Of a stretch of DNA of 64,000 bases, positions 30,296 through 41,509 are shown in pieces. A program made the translations under genes and the position numbers. Source of the DNA: an uncultured Pelagibacteraceae bacterium (GTDB taxonomy: Bacteria > Pseudomonadota > Alphaproteobacteria > Pelagibacterales > Pelagibacteraceae); contig CACHFP010000001.1 in NCBI GenBank assembly GCA_902579115.1, positions 1 through 64,000 of the forward strand, read 5' to 3'. The notes beneath the pieces were generated by a model. The model was not told the DNA's origin and searched no databases. It saw only the letters and a program-made list of their open reading frames with translations. Position 1 is the first letter of the stretch; each line of letters starts with the position of its first letter.

Positions 30296-31639
30296 TTAGA
30301 TATTCAAAAATAGTCTCTTAGGTTGTTCTAAGGACTCTTTAATAATTTTTAAGAAAGATACAGCCTCCTTCCCGTCAATTATTCTATGATCATAAGATAA
30401 AGCTAAATACATTACTGGTCTTACTTCGACGTTTCCGTCAACTACAACGGGTCTCTCTACGATATTGTGCATACCAAGCACAGCTGATTGAGGTGGGTTT
30501 AATATTGGGGTAGAAAGCATTGAGCCATAGATACCTCCATTAGTAATAGTAAAAGTTCCGCCTTGTAAATCTTCTATCGTTATTTTTCCTTCTCTAGCTT
30601 TCTGGCCTAATTCACCTATATTTTTCTCTATGTCGGCAAAGGACATCTCATCAGTCTCTCTAAGAACAGGAACAACTAATCCTCTGTCAGTTCCAACAGC
30701 AATACTTATATTATAATAATTTTTATAAACTATTTCATCACCTTGTATTTCTGCATTGATCGCAGGATAATTTTTCAAACCTATAACACATGCTTTAACA
30801 AAAAAAGACATAAAACCTAGTTTCACTCCGTAATTATTTTGAAATTCATCTTTATATTGACTCCTCATAGCTATCACTTCGCTCATATCCACTTCATTAA
30901 AAGTGGTTAACATTGCTGCATTTTCTTGTGCTTCTTTAAGCCTTTTTGCAATCGTTAATCTTAGTCTTGTCATTTTTAATCTTTCTTCAGGACCATGTTT
31001 TAATTTTCTTTGCGAAGGAGAAGGTTTAGTTCCCATTAAACTCATTACATCCTCTTTCAATATAACGCCGTTTTTTCCAGTACCTTTAATTTGATTTATA
31101 TCGACTTTAGCTTCATAAGCTATTTTTCTAGCTGCTGGTGAAATTATAGTTTCCTCTTTTTGTGAGGGAGTTATTTTTTTTACAGTTTTTTTTTGATGAA
31201 AAACTTGTTCCAGTATCAATGGCTCCTCATCAATACTTTCATTGTTAAGTTTCAAAACTGGTTCATCGTTTCGCTTAATTATTTTTTTGGAAGGAGAGTC
31301 CTTTTTTTCTTCTTCAAATAGTTTTGGATTTTTAGGTGTATCCTTTTTTTTAGGAGGACTATAGTTTTTAATTTCTTTTGGACTTGAGATTTCCATTTTT
31401 AAATTATTAGTTATTGTTCCGAGCAAAGTTCCAACATTAACTGTTTCACCTTCCTTGACGTTTATGCTACCTAAAACTCCGTTAGAAGGTGAAGGAACTT
31501 CAACATTAACTTTATCAGTTTCTAATTCTACCACAGGTTCGTCAGCAGTGACTTTATCCCCTTTTGATTTGAGCCATTTTGAAACTGTTGCTTCTGTAAC
31601 TGACTCTCCCAATGTAGGAACTGTTATTTTTTCTGACAT
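30296..31639 (-). CDS. sucB: 2-oxoglutarate dehydrogenase E2 (dihydrolipoyl succinyltransferase)
   Basis: 447 residues. One lipoyl domain (K43 in [11 protein letters not shown]), a charged linker, a peripheral-subunit-binding domain (about 165-197) and the acyltransferase core ending YDHRIIDG with H416 and D420. It transfers succinyl to CoA. It ends 1 bp from lpdA and starts at the sucA stop. Neighbourhood confirms the succinyl- rather than acetyl-type E2. Confidence 0.97.
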   Translation of the reverse strand: MSEKITVPTLGESVTEATVSKWLKSKGDKVTADEPVVELETDKVNVEVPSPSNGVLGSINVKEGETVNVGTLLGTITNNLKMEISSPKEIKNYSPPKKKDTPKNPKLFEEEKKDSPSKKIIKRNDEPVLKLNNESIDEEPLILEQVFHQKKTVKKITPSQKEETIISPAARKIAYEAKVDINQIKGTGKNGVILKEDVMSLMGTKPSPSQRKLKHGPEERLKMTRLRLTIAKRLKEAQENAAMLTTFNEVDMSEVIAMRSQYKDEFQNNYGVKLGFMSFFVKACVIGLKNYPAINAEIQGDEIVYKNYYNISIAVGTDRGLVVPVLRETDEMSFADIEKNIGELGQKAREGKITIEDLQGGTFTITNGGIYGSMLSTPILNPPQSAVLGMHNIVERPVVVDGNVEVRPVMYLALSYDHRIIDGKEAVSFLKIIKESLEQPKRLFLNI

Positions 31640-34525
31640 TTAATCTTTTAGTATCTTTTCTAATATTTCTTTTTGTTGTGCAAGATGTTTATTTGCATTT
31701 CCAGTCGCAGTAGAAGAAGAGGCCTTTCTGCCTACATATTTCACGTTGATATCTTTGATATTAATTATTTCTAGAGTTCTATCTATATAGTTTCTGACAG
31801 TGTTCCAAGCGCCCATATTTTTTGGCTCTTCTTGACACCATATAAAATTCGAACGCGTATATCTCTTGAGAACATTTGCTAAGGTTTTAGCTGGAAAAGG
31901 ATAAAGTTGCTCAAGACGGATAAAAACTACCTTATCGTTTTTAAATTTTTCTCTTGCTTCAATCAAATCGTAATAGATTTTTCCAGAGCACATAACTACT
32001 TTTTCAATCTTTTTATCTTTTTTAAGTGATATCAATTTACTTTCCATATTATAAGCATCATCTTCTAGAACTCTGTGAAATGTACTTTTAGATGTAAATT
32101 CAGAAATATTAGAAATACATCTTTTGTGTCTAAGTAAAGATTTAGGTGTCATAACTATTAGAGGTTTTCTAAATTCTCTATGCATCTGTCTTCTTAAAGC
32201 ATGAAAGTAATTTGAAGGTGTTGTGCAATTTACCACTTGTATATTTTCTCCAGCGCAAAGCTGTAGGAACCTCTCAAGTCTTGCAGAGGAATGTTCAGGG
32301 CCTTGTCCCTCATATCCGTGAGGAAGTAACATAACAAGTCCACTCGCTCTTCCCCATTTGGATTCTGATGAAGTAATAAACTGATCAATTATTACTTGCC
32401 CACCGTTAGCAAAGTCTCCAAATTGTGCCTCCCATAATACTAATGTTTCAGGCTCTGATAATGAGTAACCAAATTCAAATCCTAAAACTGCAAGTTCAGA
32501 TAATAAACTATCTATAACTTCAAATTTCATTTGGTTATTTTCAATATTGTTTACAGGAATGTATCTATCATGATTTTCTTGATTTCTTAGAATAGCATGT
32601 CTTTGACTAAACGTTCCTCTTCCTGAGTCTTGACCAGATAATCTAACTGAAAATCCCTCTGTCAATAATGTACCGATTGCTAAGCTTTCTGCAGAAGACC
32701 AATCGAGCTTACCCGAAAGAAGCATTTGATTTCTCATATCAAACACTCTTTTAAGTGTTTTATGTGCTTTAAAATCTCTAGGTATATTAAAAATTTTTTT
32801 TCCAACTTCTTTTAATTTTCCCTTATCTACGCCACTTTTACCTTTCTTATCTTTACCCAACCCTGGTTTAAATCTTGACCATGCTCCATCAAACCATTTA
32901 AGCTCTGATTTATAATTTTTTGAAGTTTCAAATTCTTTTTCTAAAAAGTCTTTGAATTCAATTTTTTCTTTTTGTAATTTTTCAGGTGACGTTAATCCTT
33001 CTGCAGATAATTTTTTTCCATATAATGCCAATGTAGTAGGGTGTGATTTAATTTTTTTGTACATGATCGGTTGAGTAAAAGATGGCTCATCGCCTTCATT
33101 GTGACCAAATCTTCTATAACAAACCATATCTATAACTACGTCACGATTAAATTTTTGCCTATATTCAGTAGCAATTTTTGCACAATGCACAACTGCTTCA
33201 GGGTCATCACCATTTACATGAAATATTGGGGCTTGTGCAGTCTTTGCAACATCTGAAGGGTAAGGGGAAGATCTAGCAAACCTCGGAGCTGTGGTAAAAC
33301 CTATTTGGTTATTTACAATTATATGAACTGTTCCGCCAATATTATGACCTGGGAGTCCTGACATCGCAAAACATTCTGCAACAATGCCTTGGCCAGCAAA
33401 TGCAGCATCTCCATGCATCAAAACTGGAATAACTTTTTTTCTTTCTTTATCTTTGTGAAAAAACTGTTTAGCTCTAACTTGTCCTAATACAACTGGGTTT
33501 ACAGCCTCTAAATGTGAAGGGTTATCTGTTAAGCTTATGTGAACAGAATTTCCATCAAATTCTCTATTAGAAGAAGCTCCAAGATGGTACTTTACATCTC
33601 CCTCAAAATCTTTACTAGCGCTTACTGATTTTCCAAAAAACTCACTAAAAATTGCTCTAAAGGGTTTTCCCATGACATTTGCTAAAACATTAAGCCTTCC
33701 TCTGTGAGGCATACCTATTTTTATTTCTTTAGCTCCTAAACTTCCTCCTCTTTTAATAATTTGTTCAAGAGCAGGTATTAGAGACTCTCCCCCATCTAAA
33801 CCAAATCTTTTTGTTCCAACAAATTTTACGTGTAAATATTTTTCAAAACCTTCAGCTTGAACAATTTTATTCAAAATTGCTTTTTTTCCATTTTCAGTAA
33901 AAGTTACTTTTTTTTCTGGTCCTTCTATTCTATTTCTAATCCAAGCTTTCTCGTCTGGGTCTCCCATGTGCATGAACTCATAACCGATAGTTGAACAGTA
34001 CGTTTTTTTTAAAATTTGAAGTATTTGATTTAAGTTTGCGTACTGTAGACCTAGAACTCCGTCCAAAAATATTTTTCTGTTATAATCTTTTTTTTTAAAT
34101 CCATAAGTTTCAGGTTTTAACTCGGGGTGTTCCTCTTTTTCTTGAATGGAAAGTGGATCTAAATTAGCTATTAAATGCCCCCTAATTCTATAAGCCCTAA
34201 TAAGCATTATAGCTCTGACAGAGTCTTTTGAAGCTTGTTTAATCGTATCTGATTCTTGCTCTTTTGAAAGCACAGAACTCTTCGAAGGTCTTGTAAAATT
34301 ATTGATCTTTTTTATTTTTTTTTCAGGTGACCAGCTAGGCCCATTCAAATCGCTTAAAATTAATTTTTCATCCTCACTTAAACCATCAAAGAATCTCTTC
34401 CAACTTTCTGGTAGGGAGCTTGGGTCTGTAAGATAATCTGAGTAAAACTGGTTAATGAATTCAGAATTTATACCTGATAAAAATGAGGTTTTTTTAAATG
34501 TTATATTGCTATCTGAGGAAGACAT
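31640..34525 (-). CDS. sucA: 2-oxoglutarate dehydrogenase E1
   Basis: 961 residues, full E1o length. The N-terminal E2-binding segment FLSGINSEFINQFYSDYLTDPSSLPESW is present, then the thiamine diphosphate core with IGMPHRGRLNVL, MHGDAAFAGQG, RRFGHNEGDEPSFTQP and the C-terminal QEEPKNMGAW. It decarboxylates 2-oxoglutarate in the TCA cycle. Zero gap to sucB, 32 bp from sucD. Confidence 0.99.
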   Translation of the reverse strand: MSSSDSNITFKKTSFLSGINSEFINQFYSDYLTDPSSLPESWKRFFDGLSEDEKLILSDLNGPSWSPEKKIKKINNFTRPSKSSVLSKEQESDTIKQASKDSVRAIMLIRAYRIRGHLIANLDPLSIQEKEEHPELKPETYGFKKKDYNRKIFLDGVLGLQYANLNQILQILKKTYCSTIGYEFMHMGDPDEKAWIRNRIEGPEKKVTFTENGKKAILNKIVQAEGFEKYLHVKFVGTKRFGLDGGESLIPALEQIIKRGGSLGAKEIKIGMPHRGRLNVLANVMGKPFRAIFSEFFGKSVSASKDFEGDVKYHLGASSNREFDGNSVHISLTDNPSHLEAVNPVVLGQVRAKQFFHKDKERKKVIPVLMHGDAAFAGQGIVAECFAMSGLPGHNIGGTVHIIVNNQIGFTTAPRFARSSPYPSDVAKTAQAPIFHVNGDDPEAVVHCAKIATEYRQKFNRDVVIDMVCYRRFGHNEGDEPSFTQPIMYKKIKSHPTTLALYGKKLSAEGLTSPEKLQKEKIEFKDFLEKEFETSKNYKSELKWFDGAWSRFKPGLGKDKKGKSGVDKGKLKEVGKKIFNIPRDFKAHKTLKRVFDMRNQMLLSGKLDWSSAESLAIGTLLTEGFSVRLSGQDSGRGTFSQRHAILRNQENHDRYIPVNNIENNQMKFEVIDSLLSELAVLGFEFGYSLSEPETLVLWEAQFGDFANGGQVIIDQFITSSESKWGRASGLVMLLPHGYEGQGPEHSSARLERFLQLCAGENIQVVNCTTPSNYFHALRRQMHREFRKPLIVMTPKSLLRHKRCISNISEFTSKSTFHRVLEDDAYNMESKLISLKKDKKIEKVVMCSGKIYYDLIEAREKFKNDKVVFIRLEQLYPFPAKTLANVLKRYTRSNFIWCQEEPKNMGAWNTVRNYIDRTLEIINIKDINVKYVGRKASSSTATGNANKHLAQQKEILEKILKD

Positions 34526-34557
34526 AAGTGTTTTATTTTAACATAAATTTACAAAAA

Positions 34558-35433
34558 TCAACCTTTAAGTTTTTCAAACAGTGTTTTTCCAATATCTGCC
34601 GGTGATTTAGATATAGTAATTCCAGCCGATTTCATAGTTTCAATTTTATCTTCAGCACCTCCTTTACCGCCTGATATAATCGCCCCCGCATGTCCCATTC
34701 TTCTACCAGGTGGGGCCGTTAATCCCGCTATAAAACCAACCATCGGTTTTTTAATTTTCTCTCTTCTAAGAAATTCAGCGGCTTCTTCTTCAGCAGATCC
34801 ACCGATTTCACCTATCATGACTATAGATTTGGTCTCATCATCTTTAAGAAAAAGTTCTAAACAATCAATAAAATTGGTTCCATTAATTGGATCACCACCG
34901 ATCCCTATACATGTTGACTGGCCCATTCCATTAGATGAAGTTTGAGCAACAGCTTCGTAAGTTAAAGTTCCTGATCTAGATACAATACCAACTGTTCCTT
35001 TTTGATGAATATTTCCAGGCATAATTCCAATTTTACATTCTTCGGGAGTGATTACACCTGGGCAATTTGGACCAATTAATCTTGATTTGCTTTTTCTAAG
35101 TTCTTTTTTGACTCTGATCATATCTAAAATTGGAATACCCTCTGTTATACAAACTATAAGTTCCATTTTAGCTTCGATTGCCTCAATAATAGCCTCTGCT
35201 GCAAATCTAGGAGGAACATATATCATTGTTGCATTAGCTGCTGTAAGATCTTTCGCCTCTTGAACTGTTTCAAAAACGGGCAAGTTTAAATGTTTTTGAC
35301 CTCCTTTTTTTGGTGTAACACCTCCAACAAGTTTAGTTTTATATTTAAGAGCTTGCTCAGAGTGAAAGGTTCCATGTTTACCGGTAAATCCTTGACAAAT
35401 CACTTTTGTATTTTTGTTTACTAAAATTGACAT
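34558..35433 (-). CDS. sucD: succinyl-CoA synthetase alpha subunit
   Basis: 291 residues. CoA-binding Rossmann domain ([15 protein letters not shown]) and the phosphorylated active-site His H248 in RRMGHAGAI. It converts succinyl-CoA to succinate with NTP formation together with SucC, whose stop it follows without a gap. Confidence 0.98.
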   Translation of the reverse strand: MSILVNKNTKVICQGFTGKHGTFHSEQALKYKTKLVGGVTPKKGGQKHLNLPVFETVQEAKDLTAANATMIYVPPRFAAEAIIEAIEAKMELIVCITEGIPILDMIRVKKELRKSKSRLIGPNCPGVITPEECKIGIMPGNIHQKGTVGIVSRSGTLTYEAVAQTSSNGMGQSTCIGIGGDPINGTNFIDCLELFLKDDETKSIVMIGEIGGSAEEEAAEFLRREKIKKPMVGFIAGLTAPPGRRMGHAGAIISGGKGGAEDKIETMKSAGITISKSPADIGKTLFEKLKG

Positions 35434-36597
35434 TTATTTTATCGCCTCAACAATTTTTTTAGCAGCATCATTTAAATCAGAAGCAGATAGAATTTTTAAA
35501 TTAGACTTATCGAGTATTTCTTTACCCTCTTCAAAATTTGTTCCAGCTAACCTTACCACTAGTGGAACAGATAAATTTACTTGCTTAGCAGCTTCTATAA
35601 CTCCTTGTGCAAGTACATCACATCTCATAATGCCTCCAAAAATATTTATTAAAATTCCTTTTACATTCTTATCTGCTAAAATTAATTTGAATGCTGCTGT
35701 TACTTTTTCTTTACTAGCTCCGCCGCCAACATCCAAAAAGTTAGCAGGCTCCTGACCATATAGTTTAATTATATCCATAGTAGCCATGGCTAAACCTGCT
35801 CCATTCACCATACACCCAATTGATCCATTAAGTTTTATGTAAGCTAAATCATGTTTGCTCGCTTCAATTTCTGCAGGTTCTTCCTCATTCAAATCTCTCA
35901 ATTTTAAAATCTCTGGCCTTCTAAAAATTGCATTATCATCAAAATTCATTTTTGCATCTAGGCAAATTAAATCATTGTTTTTAGTTATTATTAAAGGATT
36001 GATTTCTATTAGTGTTGCGTCTTTCTCGATTAAAATTTTATACAAAGATTTTATTAATTTTTTACCCTCTTTGAGTAGATCATTTTTAAGATCAAAAATC
36101 GAAATTATATTAATAATTTGTTCTTCGGTTGGTCCGTTTATATTATAATCAATCTTATTGGTAATTATTTTATTAGGCATCTCGGCTGCAACTTTTTCAA
36201 TATCCATTCCTCCCTCCGTACTGCTAATGAACGCGATTTTTGAGGTATCTCTATCTATAAGACAAGATAAATAAAGTTCTTTTTTTATGTCAGATGCCTC
36301 CTCAATATAAAGCCTCTTGACCTTTTTGCCCTCTGGTCCTGTTTGATGCGTTATCAAAATTTTGCCCATCATTTTTTCTGCTTCAGATTGTAAAACTTCA
36401 AAATCTTTTATTAATTTGACACCACCAGCTTTGCCTCTGCCTCCAGCATGAATTTGGGCTTTTAAAACATATTCCCTATTCTTTAAAGAGGATAATTTTT
36501 CTTTTATCTGGTCAACTGAGGTTATAACTATTCCATTTGAAACTGGGGCACCAAATTCTTTTAAAATTTTTTTTGCCTGGTGTTCGTGTATGTTCAT
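35434..36597 (-). CDS. sucC: succinyl-CoA synthetase beta subunit
   Basis: 387 residues. N-terminal ATP-grasp fold beginning MNIHEHQAKKILKEFGAPV, KAQIHAGGRGKAGGVKL, and the C-terminal LDVGGGASKEKV and INIFGGIMRCD motifs. Nucleotide preference (ATP or GTP) was not judged. Zero gap to sucD; 24 bp from the glycosyltransferase-like gene. Confidence 0.98.
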   Translation of the reverse strand: MNIHEHQAKKILKEFGAPVSNGIVITSVDQIKEKLSSLKNREYVLKAQIHAGGRGKAGGVKLIKDFEVLQSEAEKMMGKILITHQTGPEGKKVKRLYIEEASDIKKELYLSCLIDRDTSKIAFISSTEGGMDIEKVAAEMPNKIITNKIDYNINGPTEEQIINIISIFDLKNDLLKEGKKLIKSLYKILIEKDATLIEINPLIITKNNDLICLDAKMNFDDNAIFRRPEILKLRDLNEEEPAEIEASKHDLAYIKLNGSIGCMVNGAGLAMATMDIIKLYGQEPANFLDVGGGASKEKVTAAFKLILADKNVKGILINIFGGIMRCDVLAQGVIEAAKQVNLSVPLVVRLAGTNFEEGKEILDKSNLKILSASDLNDAAKKIVEAIK

Positions 36598-36621
36598 AAA
36601 GCTAAATACTTATATATTTTT

Positions 36622-38223
36622 TTATTTTTTTTTCCATAAAAATAACTCTGAACATTGATAATTAATTTTAAATTTTATAATTTTAAGATTATTTAATTTT
36701 TTATCATAACAATTTGGGTCTATATAATCTGTGAAATAGGTCTCACTAACGTCAGGTAGAATATAAATACTTTCAATTTTCTTTTTGTTTAATATTTTGG
36801 ATATAAAATTTTTATATTCTTCCTCATAATTGTTACCTTGTTTCGGAAAAGCTGAATTATCGCCTGGAAACCATCTTGTGTAACTACCAACATTTTTATT
36901 TAGTAAAATGGAGAAAAAAGAGTAATTAGTGATTAACATTTTTATATCTGGTTCTTGTTCTAAATATTCTTTTACTTTTATTATGTAATTCATTTCCTCT
37001 TTTACTTGTTCCGCAGTAACTGTGTTTGGTGTAATCCAATTTAATCCCCCAAACTTTTTATCTAACTTTTCCGCTCCTACAGCATGGATAAAGTTAACAT
37101 TGCTTAATTCATGAAATTTTCTTTCTATGTTAAATCGGTAATGATATTTAATTGTTGTAGCCAAACATATAAAAAGTAAAAAAAATCTTAAAAATTTGGC
37201 AAAATTTTTTTTCTGACTTAACAGCTCAATATGTGCTAGTGCAGTAAAAATTGGTATTAAGAAAAATATAAAAATTTGATTTTTAGTCATTAATATGTGT
37301 TGAATTAAAACCAAAAATAAAAACAAAAAAATCAAATACGTTTTAAAATTTATTTTTTTGTAGTAATTTTTCTGATTAATTAAGTTATTAATAATGAGAT
37401 AAGTTAATAAAATCAAAGATAAGTAGATAAATTTGAAGTCTAAAAATAAATTTTTAAAATCATAATTTAAGTTATAAAACCTCTCACCTCCTAAGCTCCT
37501 CGGATAATATATATATTGTATTAAAAAGTTTTGAAATTCAATATTATTAAGATTTAAAAACAAAAAGAAAAAAATTATTGATGAAAAGGAGGAAATAAAA
37601 ATTATCGATAAAATTTTAAAAATATTTTTTTTAGTTTGAAAAATGAGATGAAACGATAAAATTATTATAATAATAAAAAAAATATATGTTGAGGGGACTT
37701 GCTTGCTCAGGAAAGCAAAAACCATCAAAATCGGAATTAAAAACCATTGATATGCTTTATCTCTTATCATAGACCAAATAAAAATATTTAAAGTTAATAT
37801 TGATAAAAATGTCGAATGGTGATCAACGAAAGGGGTACCGCTTGATGGATATGCTAATATCGAGAAGCAAGCTGCGTAAAAAAAACTATATCTTGAGTGA
37901 AGGCCAAAATAGTTAAATAAATAATATATTATTAAGGAAAGAATTCCATTTAATAGTGACGCACTAAGAATATAGGTCTGCCAGTTAGTACCAAAAATTA
38001 AAAATATAAGACTTTGAAGGTAGTCAATGAATGGACCAGACACGACCCAATAATCCTTAAAAGGATGATCACCCTTTAAAATTCTAAATGCATTATCAAA
38101 ATGACTAAAACTATCGATTGGAAAAACCCCACGATTACCTGTGAAATGGCATATGAAAACTGAAAAAAAGAATAAGATAATTGGCAGATAATTGTTTGAG
38201 AAAAAAATTTTTAAATTTTGCAT
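36622..38223 (-). CDS. polytopic membrane protein, GT39/ArnT-like glycosyltransferase candidate
   Basis: 533 residues with about ten to twelve membrane helices and a soluble C-terminal part (from about 390). The first loop has an acidic DSFSHFDNAFRIL and a DYW motif, and HHSTF follows a later helix. This layout resembles lipid-linked-sugar glycosyltransferases (GT-C fold, PMT/ArnT type). No family signature strong enough to name it. It sits between sucC and mdh, interrupting an otherwise metabolic cluster. It is richer in Phe/Ile/Lys than its neighbours. Function is an inference from fold appearance only. Confidence 0.55.
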   Translation of the reverse strand: MQNLKIFFSNNYLPIILFFFSVFICHFTGNRGVFPIDSFSHFDNAFRILKGDHPFKDYWVVSGPFIDYLQSLIFLIFGTNWQTYILSASLLNGILSLIIYYLFNYFGLHSRYSFFYAACFSILAYPSSGTPFVDHHSTFLSILTLNIFIWSMIRDKAYQWFLIPILMVFAFLSKQVPSTYIFFIIIIILSFHLIFQTKKNIFKILSIIFISSFSSIIFFFLFLNLNNIEFQNFLIQYIYYPRSLGGERFYNLNYDFKNLFLDFKFIYLSLILLTYLIINNLINQKNYYKKINFKTYLIFLFLFLVLIQHILMTKNQIFIFFLIPIFTALAHIELLSQKKNFAKFLRFFLLFICLATTIKYHYRFNIERKFHELSNVNFIHAVGAEKLDKKFGGLNWITPNTVTAEQVKEEMNYIIKVKEYLEQEPDIKMLITNYSFFSILLNKNVGSYTRWFPGDNSAFPKQGNNYEEEYKNFISKILNKKKIESIYILPDVSETYFTDYIDPNCYDKKLNNLKIIKFKINYQCSELFLWKKK

Positions 38224-38245
38224 TAATGTAAATTACTTTATATCC

Positions 38246-39205
38246 TTAAGCTAAAGATGTATCGATTTTTTTAGCAGCATTAAACAATTCATGAACTGCA
38301 TTAATTGAAAAATTAAAATCTTTTTTTTCTTTTTCACTAAGATTAATTTCTATGATTTTTTCTACTCCATTTTTACCGATAATAACTGGCACTCCCGCAT
38401 ATATATCTTTAAATCCATATTCACCATTTAAATAGCAAGCGCATGGCAATTGTTTTTTCAAATCTTTTAAATAACTTTCTGCCATTTCTACTCCCGAAGC
38501 AGCTGGAGCATAAAAGGCTGAGCCTTTTTCTAGAAATTTAACTATTTCTGCACCTCCTTTTTTTGTTCTTTCAACAATTTGATTTAATTTTTCTAAACTA
38601 ATTTTTCCTTCCTTCACAAGCTCACTGATCTTTCTTCCTTCAACTTCTGTTGCGCCTAGCATTGCCACCATGCTATCTCCGTGGCCACCTAGCACAAAAG
38701 ATTTTATTTTGTTTGGATGAATTTTAAGTTCTTCGGATAAAAAATAAATAAATCTTGAAGAATCTAGAATACCAGCCATCCCTACTATTTTAGTTTTTGG
38801 TAATCCAGAATATTTTTGCAGAGCCATTACGATTACATCTAATGGATTGGTAATACAAATTACAAATGCGTTTGGTGATGTTTTTTTAATTCCTTCAGCA
38901 ACCTGTTTAATTATTTTTAAATTTATTTCTAATAAATCATCTCTTGTCATCCCTGGTTTTCTTGGGACCCCTGCAGTAATTATAATTACATCTGAATTTT
39001 CAGTCTCTTGATAATTATTTGTGCCTATTAACTTTATATTAAAACCATTTACAGGAGATGACTGAGCAATATCTAAAGCTTTCCCTTTAGCTAAACCCTC
39101 TGCTACATCAAAAAGAACAACATCACCGAGTTCTTTTAATGCAATTAAATGTGCGAGCGTTCCCCCGATTTGTCCTGCTCCAATTAAAGTAATTTTTTTT
39201 TTCAT
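38246..39205 (-). CDS. mdh: malate dehydrogenase (LDH-like type)
   Basis: 319 residues from ATG 39205 ([14 protein letters not shown]); an upstream in-frame start at 39268 was rejected because it lies inside the mmsA 3' end and adds unconserved sequence. Rossmann motif at 8-15, substrate loop [14 protein letters not shown] with the three Arg-type contacts, and the catalytic His in GGHGD. It oxidises malate to oxaloacetate. It follows mmsA by 8 bp. Confidence 0.97.
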   Translation of the reverse strand: MKKKITLIGAGQIGGTLAHLIALKELGDVVLFDVAEGLAKGKALDIAQSSPVNGFNIKLIGTNNYQETENSDVIIITAGVPRKPGMTRDDLLEINLKIIKQVAEGIKKTSPNAFVICITNPLDVIVMALQKYSGLPKTKIVGMAGILDSSRFIYFLSEELKIHPNKIKSFVLGGHGDSMVAMLGATEVEGRKISELVKEGKISLEKLNQIVERTKKGGAEIVKFLEKGSAFYAPAASGVEMAESYLKDLKKQLPCACYLNGEYGFKDIYAGVPVIIGKNGVEKIIEINLSEKEKKDFNFSINAVHELFNAAKKIDTSLA

Positions 39206-39213
39206 AATAAAAT

Positions 39214-40707
39214 TTATTTCATAGTAGGCATAATAAATTCTGGGTCTGATCTTAACCCTGAAGGCCATCTTGAAGTAATTGTTTTTAATTTTGTATAAAA
39301 CCTTACTCCCTCTGGACCGTGCATATGTTGATCACCAAACAAAGATCTTTTCCAGCCTCCAAAACTATGGAAAGCCATAGGAACAGGTATAGGTATATTT
39401 ATTCCTACCATACCTATTTGGGCTCGGCTTGAAAACGTTCGACCAGAGTCGCCGTCTCTTGTAAAAATACTTACACCATTACCGAATTCATGTTCATTAA
39501 CCAATTTAAGTGCTTCTTCAAAATCTTTTGCTCTAACAACAGACAAAACGGGTCCAAATATTTCCTCTTTATAGATTCTCATATTTTTTGTAACACGATC
39601 GAATAGACATCCTCCAATATAAAAACCATCTTCATAACCCTGAATTTTAAATTTTCTTCCATCTACGACAAGCTTTGCTCCTTCTTTAACGCCGATGTCT
39701 ACATACCCTTTTACTTTGGCTAAATGTTCTTTAGTTACTAACGGCCCCATTTCAGATTGTTTATCCATCCCCGGTCCAACCTTTAAAGACTCGACTTTTT
39801 TAGCTAATGACTTGACAAGTTTATCTCCTATACCTCCTACCGCGACAGCAACTGATTGTGCCATACACCTTTCTCCTGCAGATCCATATGCTGCACCCAT
39901 CAAACCATTAACTGCTTGTTCTAAATCACAGTCTGGCATTACCACACAATGATTTTTAGCACCTCCTAAAGCTTGAACCCTTTTTTCGTTTTTTGCACAA
40001 TTTTCGTAAATATATTTTGCAATTGGTGTAGAACCAACAAAACTCATTGCTACTACATCTTTATTATCTATCAGTGCATCGACAGCCTCTTTATCTCCAT
40101 TAATAACGTTAAAAACTCCATCTGGAAGTCCTGCGTCTCTTAAAAGCTCTGCTAATCTTAATGAACAAGATGGGTCTTTTTCTGATGGTTTGAGAACGAA
40201 AGTATTTCCACACGCTATAGCCATTGGAAACATCCACATAGGTACCATTGCAGGAAAATTAAATGGAGTTATTCCAGCACAAACTCCGAGTGGTTGTCTT
40301 ATTGACCAGCTATCAACATTAGATCCAACGTTTTCTGTAAACTCGCCTTTAAGCATTTGGGGAATGCCGCAAGCATACTCGACTACCTCTAATCCCCGAT
40401 TAAGAGATCCCTTAGCATCTTCATAAACTTTTCCATGTTCTGAAACAATTATTTTTGTTAATTCATCTGAATTCTTTTCAATTAATTCTTTAAATTTAAA
40501 CATTATTCTTGCACGTTGTAATGGGGGCTTATTTGACCATTCTTCAAATGCTTTTTTTGCAGTTTTAACTGCCTCGTTTACGTCATTTGTTGTCGCTAGT
40601 TTAACTTCTGCGCTTTGCTCACCCGTTGCTGGATTAAAAACCTTGCCAGTTTTTTTAGATTCTCCTGAAAAAACCTTGCCATTAACAAAATGTTGAATAG
40701 TTCTCAT
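39214..40707 (-). CDS. mmsA: methylmalonate-semialdehyde dehydrogenase (CoA-acylating)
   Basis: 497 residues, aldehyde dehydrogenase family with the MmsA context. Catalytic C281 in [10 protein letters not shown], cofactor-binding [14 protein letters not shown] and FVGSTPIA, and the [13 protein letters not shown] motif. It turns malonate or methylmalonate semialdehyde plus CoA into acetyl- or propionyl-CoA, as in valine, thymine or inositol breakdown. Here it is inside the TCA cluster between sdhB and mdh, so its product can go straight into the cycle; that link is inference. Confidence 0.93.
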   Translation of the reverse strand: MRTIQHFVNGKVFSGESKKTGKVFNPATGEQSAEVKLATTNDVNEAVKTAKKAFEEWSNKPPLQRARIMFKFKELIEKNSDELTKIIVSEHGKVYEDAKGSLNRGLEVVEYACGIPQMLKGEFTENVGSNVDSWSIRQPLGVCAGITPFNFPAMVPMWMFPMAIACGNTFVLKPSEKDPSCSLRLAELLRDAGLPDGVFNVINGDKEAVDALIDNKDVVAMSFVGSTPIAKYIYENCAKNEKRVQALGGAKNHCVVMPDCDLEQAVNGLMGAAYGSAGERCMAQSVAVAVGGIGDKLVKSLAKKVESLKVGPGMDKQSEMGPLVTKEHLAKVKGYVDIGVKEGAKLVVDGRKFKIQGYEDGFYIGGCLFDRVTKNMRIYKEEIFGPVLSVVRAKDFEEALKLVNEHEFGNGVSIFTRDGDSGRTFSSRAQIGMVGINIPIPVPMAFHSFGGWKRSLFGDQHMHGPEGVRFYTKLKTITSRWPSGLRSDPEFIMPTMK

Positions 40708-40730
40708 GAATTAATTGATTAAATAAGCTT

Positions 40731-41507
40731 TTAGCTTGTTGCAAGCATTTTTTTAATAGAGCCTATGGCTTTTGCAGGATTAAGGCCTTTCGGACATGAA
40801 TTAGTACAATTCATTATAGTATGACATCTATAAAGCTTTAATTCGTCAGCTACTTTCTTTAACCTCTCCTTTTTATCACCATCTCTGCTATCATTAATCC
40901 AGCGGTATGCTTGCAATAAAACTGCTGGTCCTAAATATTTTTCACCATTCCACCAGTAACTTGGACAAGACGTAGAACAACAAGCACATAAAATACATTC
41001 GTAGTATCCATCTAGTTTTTCTCTATCTTTCTGTGATTGTTTAAGCTCAGTTTTCTCTTGACCAGTTTGATCTACTTTTAACCAAGGTTGAATAGACTCA
41101 TATTGTTTGTATAAAGTTGAAAGATCACCAATTAAATCTTTTACTACTTTTAAATGAGGCAAAGGATAAATATTAAGATCTCCATTTGTGTCTGAGTGAG
41201 ATTTAATACATGCTAGACCATTTATTCCATCAATATTCATTGCACATGAACCACAAACACCATGGGCACAGGATCTTCTAAATGTTAAAGATGGGTCTAT
41301 TTCATTTTTAATTTTAAATAAAATATCCAAAACTTTTGGACCACAATTATCCATATCAACTTCAAATGTATCAACCCTTGGATTTTTCCCTGTTGAGGGA
41401 TCCCATCTATAAACGTTTATTTTTCTTAAATTTTTTGAGTTAGTTTTATCTTTAAAATAGTTACCTACCTCAATTTTAGAATTTTGTGGTAGGCTAAATT
41501 GAGCCAT
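40731..41507 (-). CDS. sdhB: succinate dehydrogenase iron-sulfur subunit
   Basis: 258 residues. [2Fe-2S] cysteines C80, C85, C88, C100 ([12 protein letters not shown]...LAC), then [16 protein letters not shown] and [17 protein letters not shown] for the [4Fe-4S] and [3Fe-4S] clusters. It carries electrons from SdhA to ubiquinone. It starts 2 bp after sdhA. Confidence 0.98.
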   Translation of the reverse strand: MAQFSLPQNSKIEVGNYFKDKTNSKNLRKINVYRWDPSTGKNPRVDTFEVDMDNCGPKVLDILFKIKNEIDPSLTFRRSCAHGVCGSCAMNIDGINGLACIKSHSDTNGDLNIYPLPHLKVVKDLIGDLSTLYKQYESIQPWLKVDQTGQEKTELKQSQKDREKLDGYYECILCACCSTSCPSYWWNGEKYLGPAVLLQAYRWINDSRDGDKKERLKKVADELKLYRCHTIMNCTNSCPKGLNPAKAIGSIKKMLATS

Positions 41508-41509
41508 TA

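Noticed and set aside
39206..39268. Extended mdh start at 39268
   Set aside because: The added 21 residues overlap mmsA and precede the conserved [11 protein letters not shown] start.
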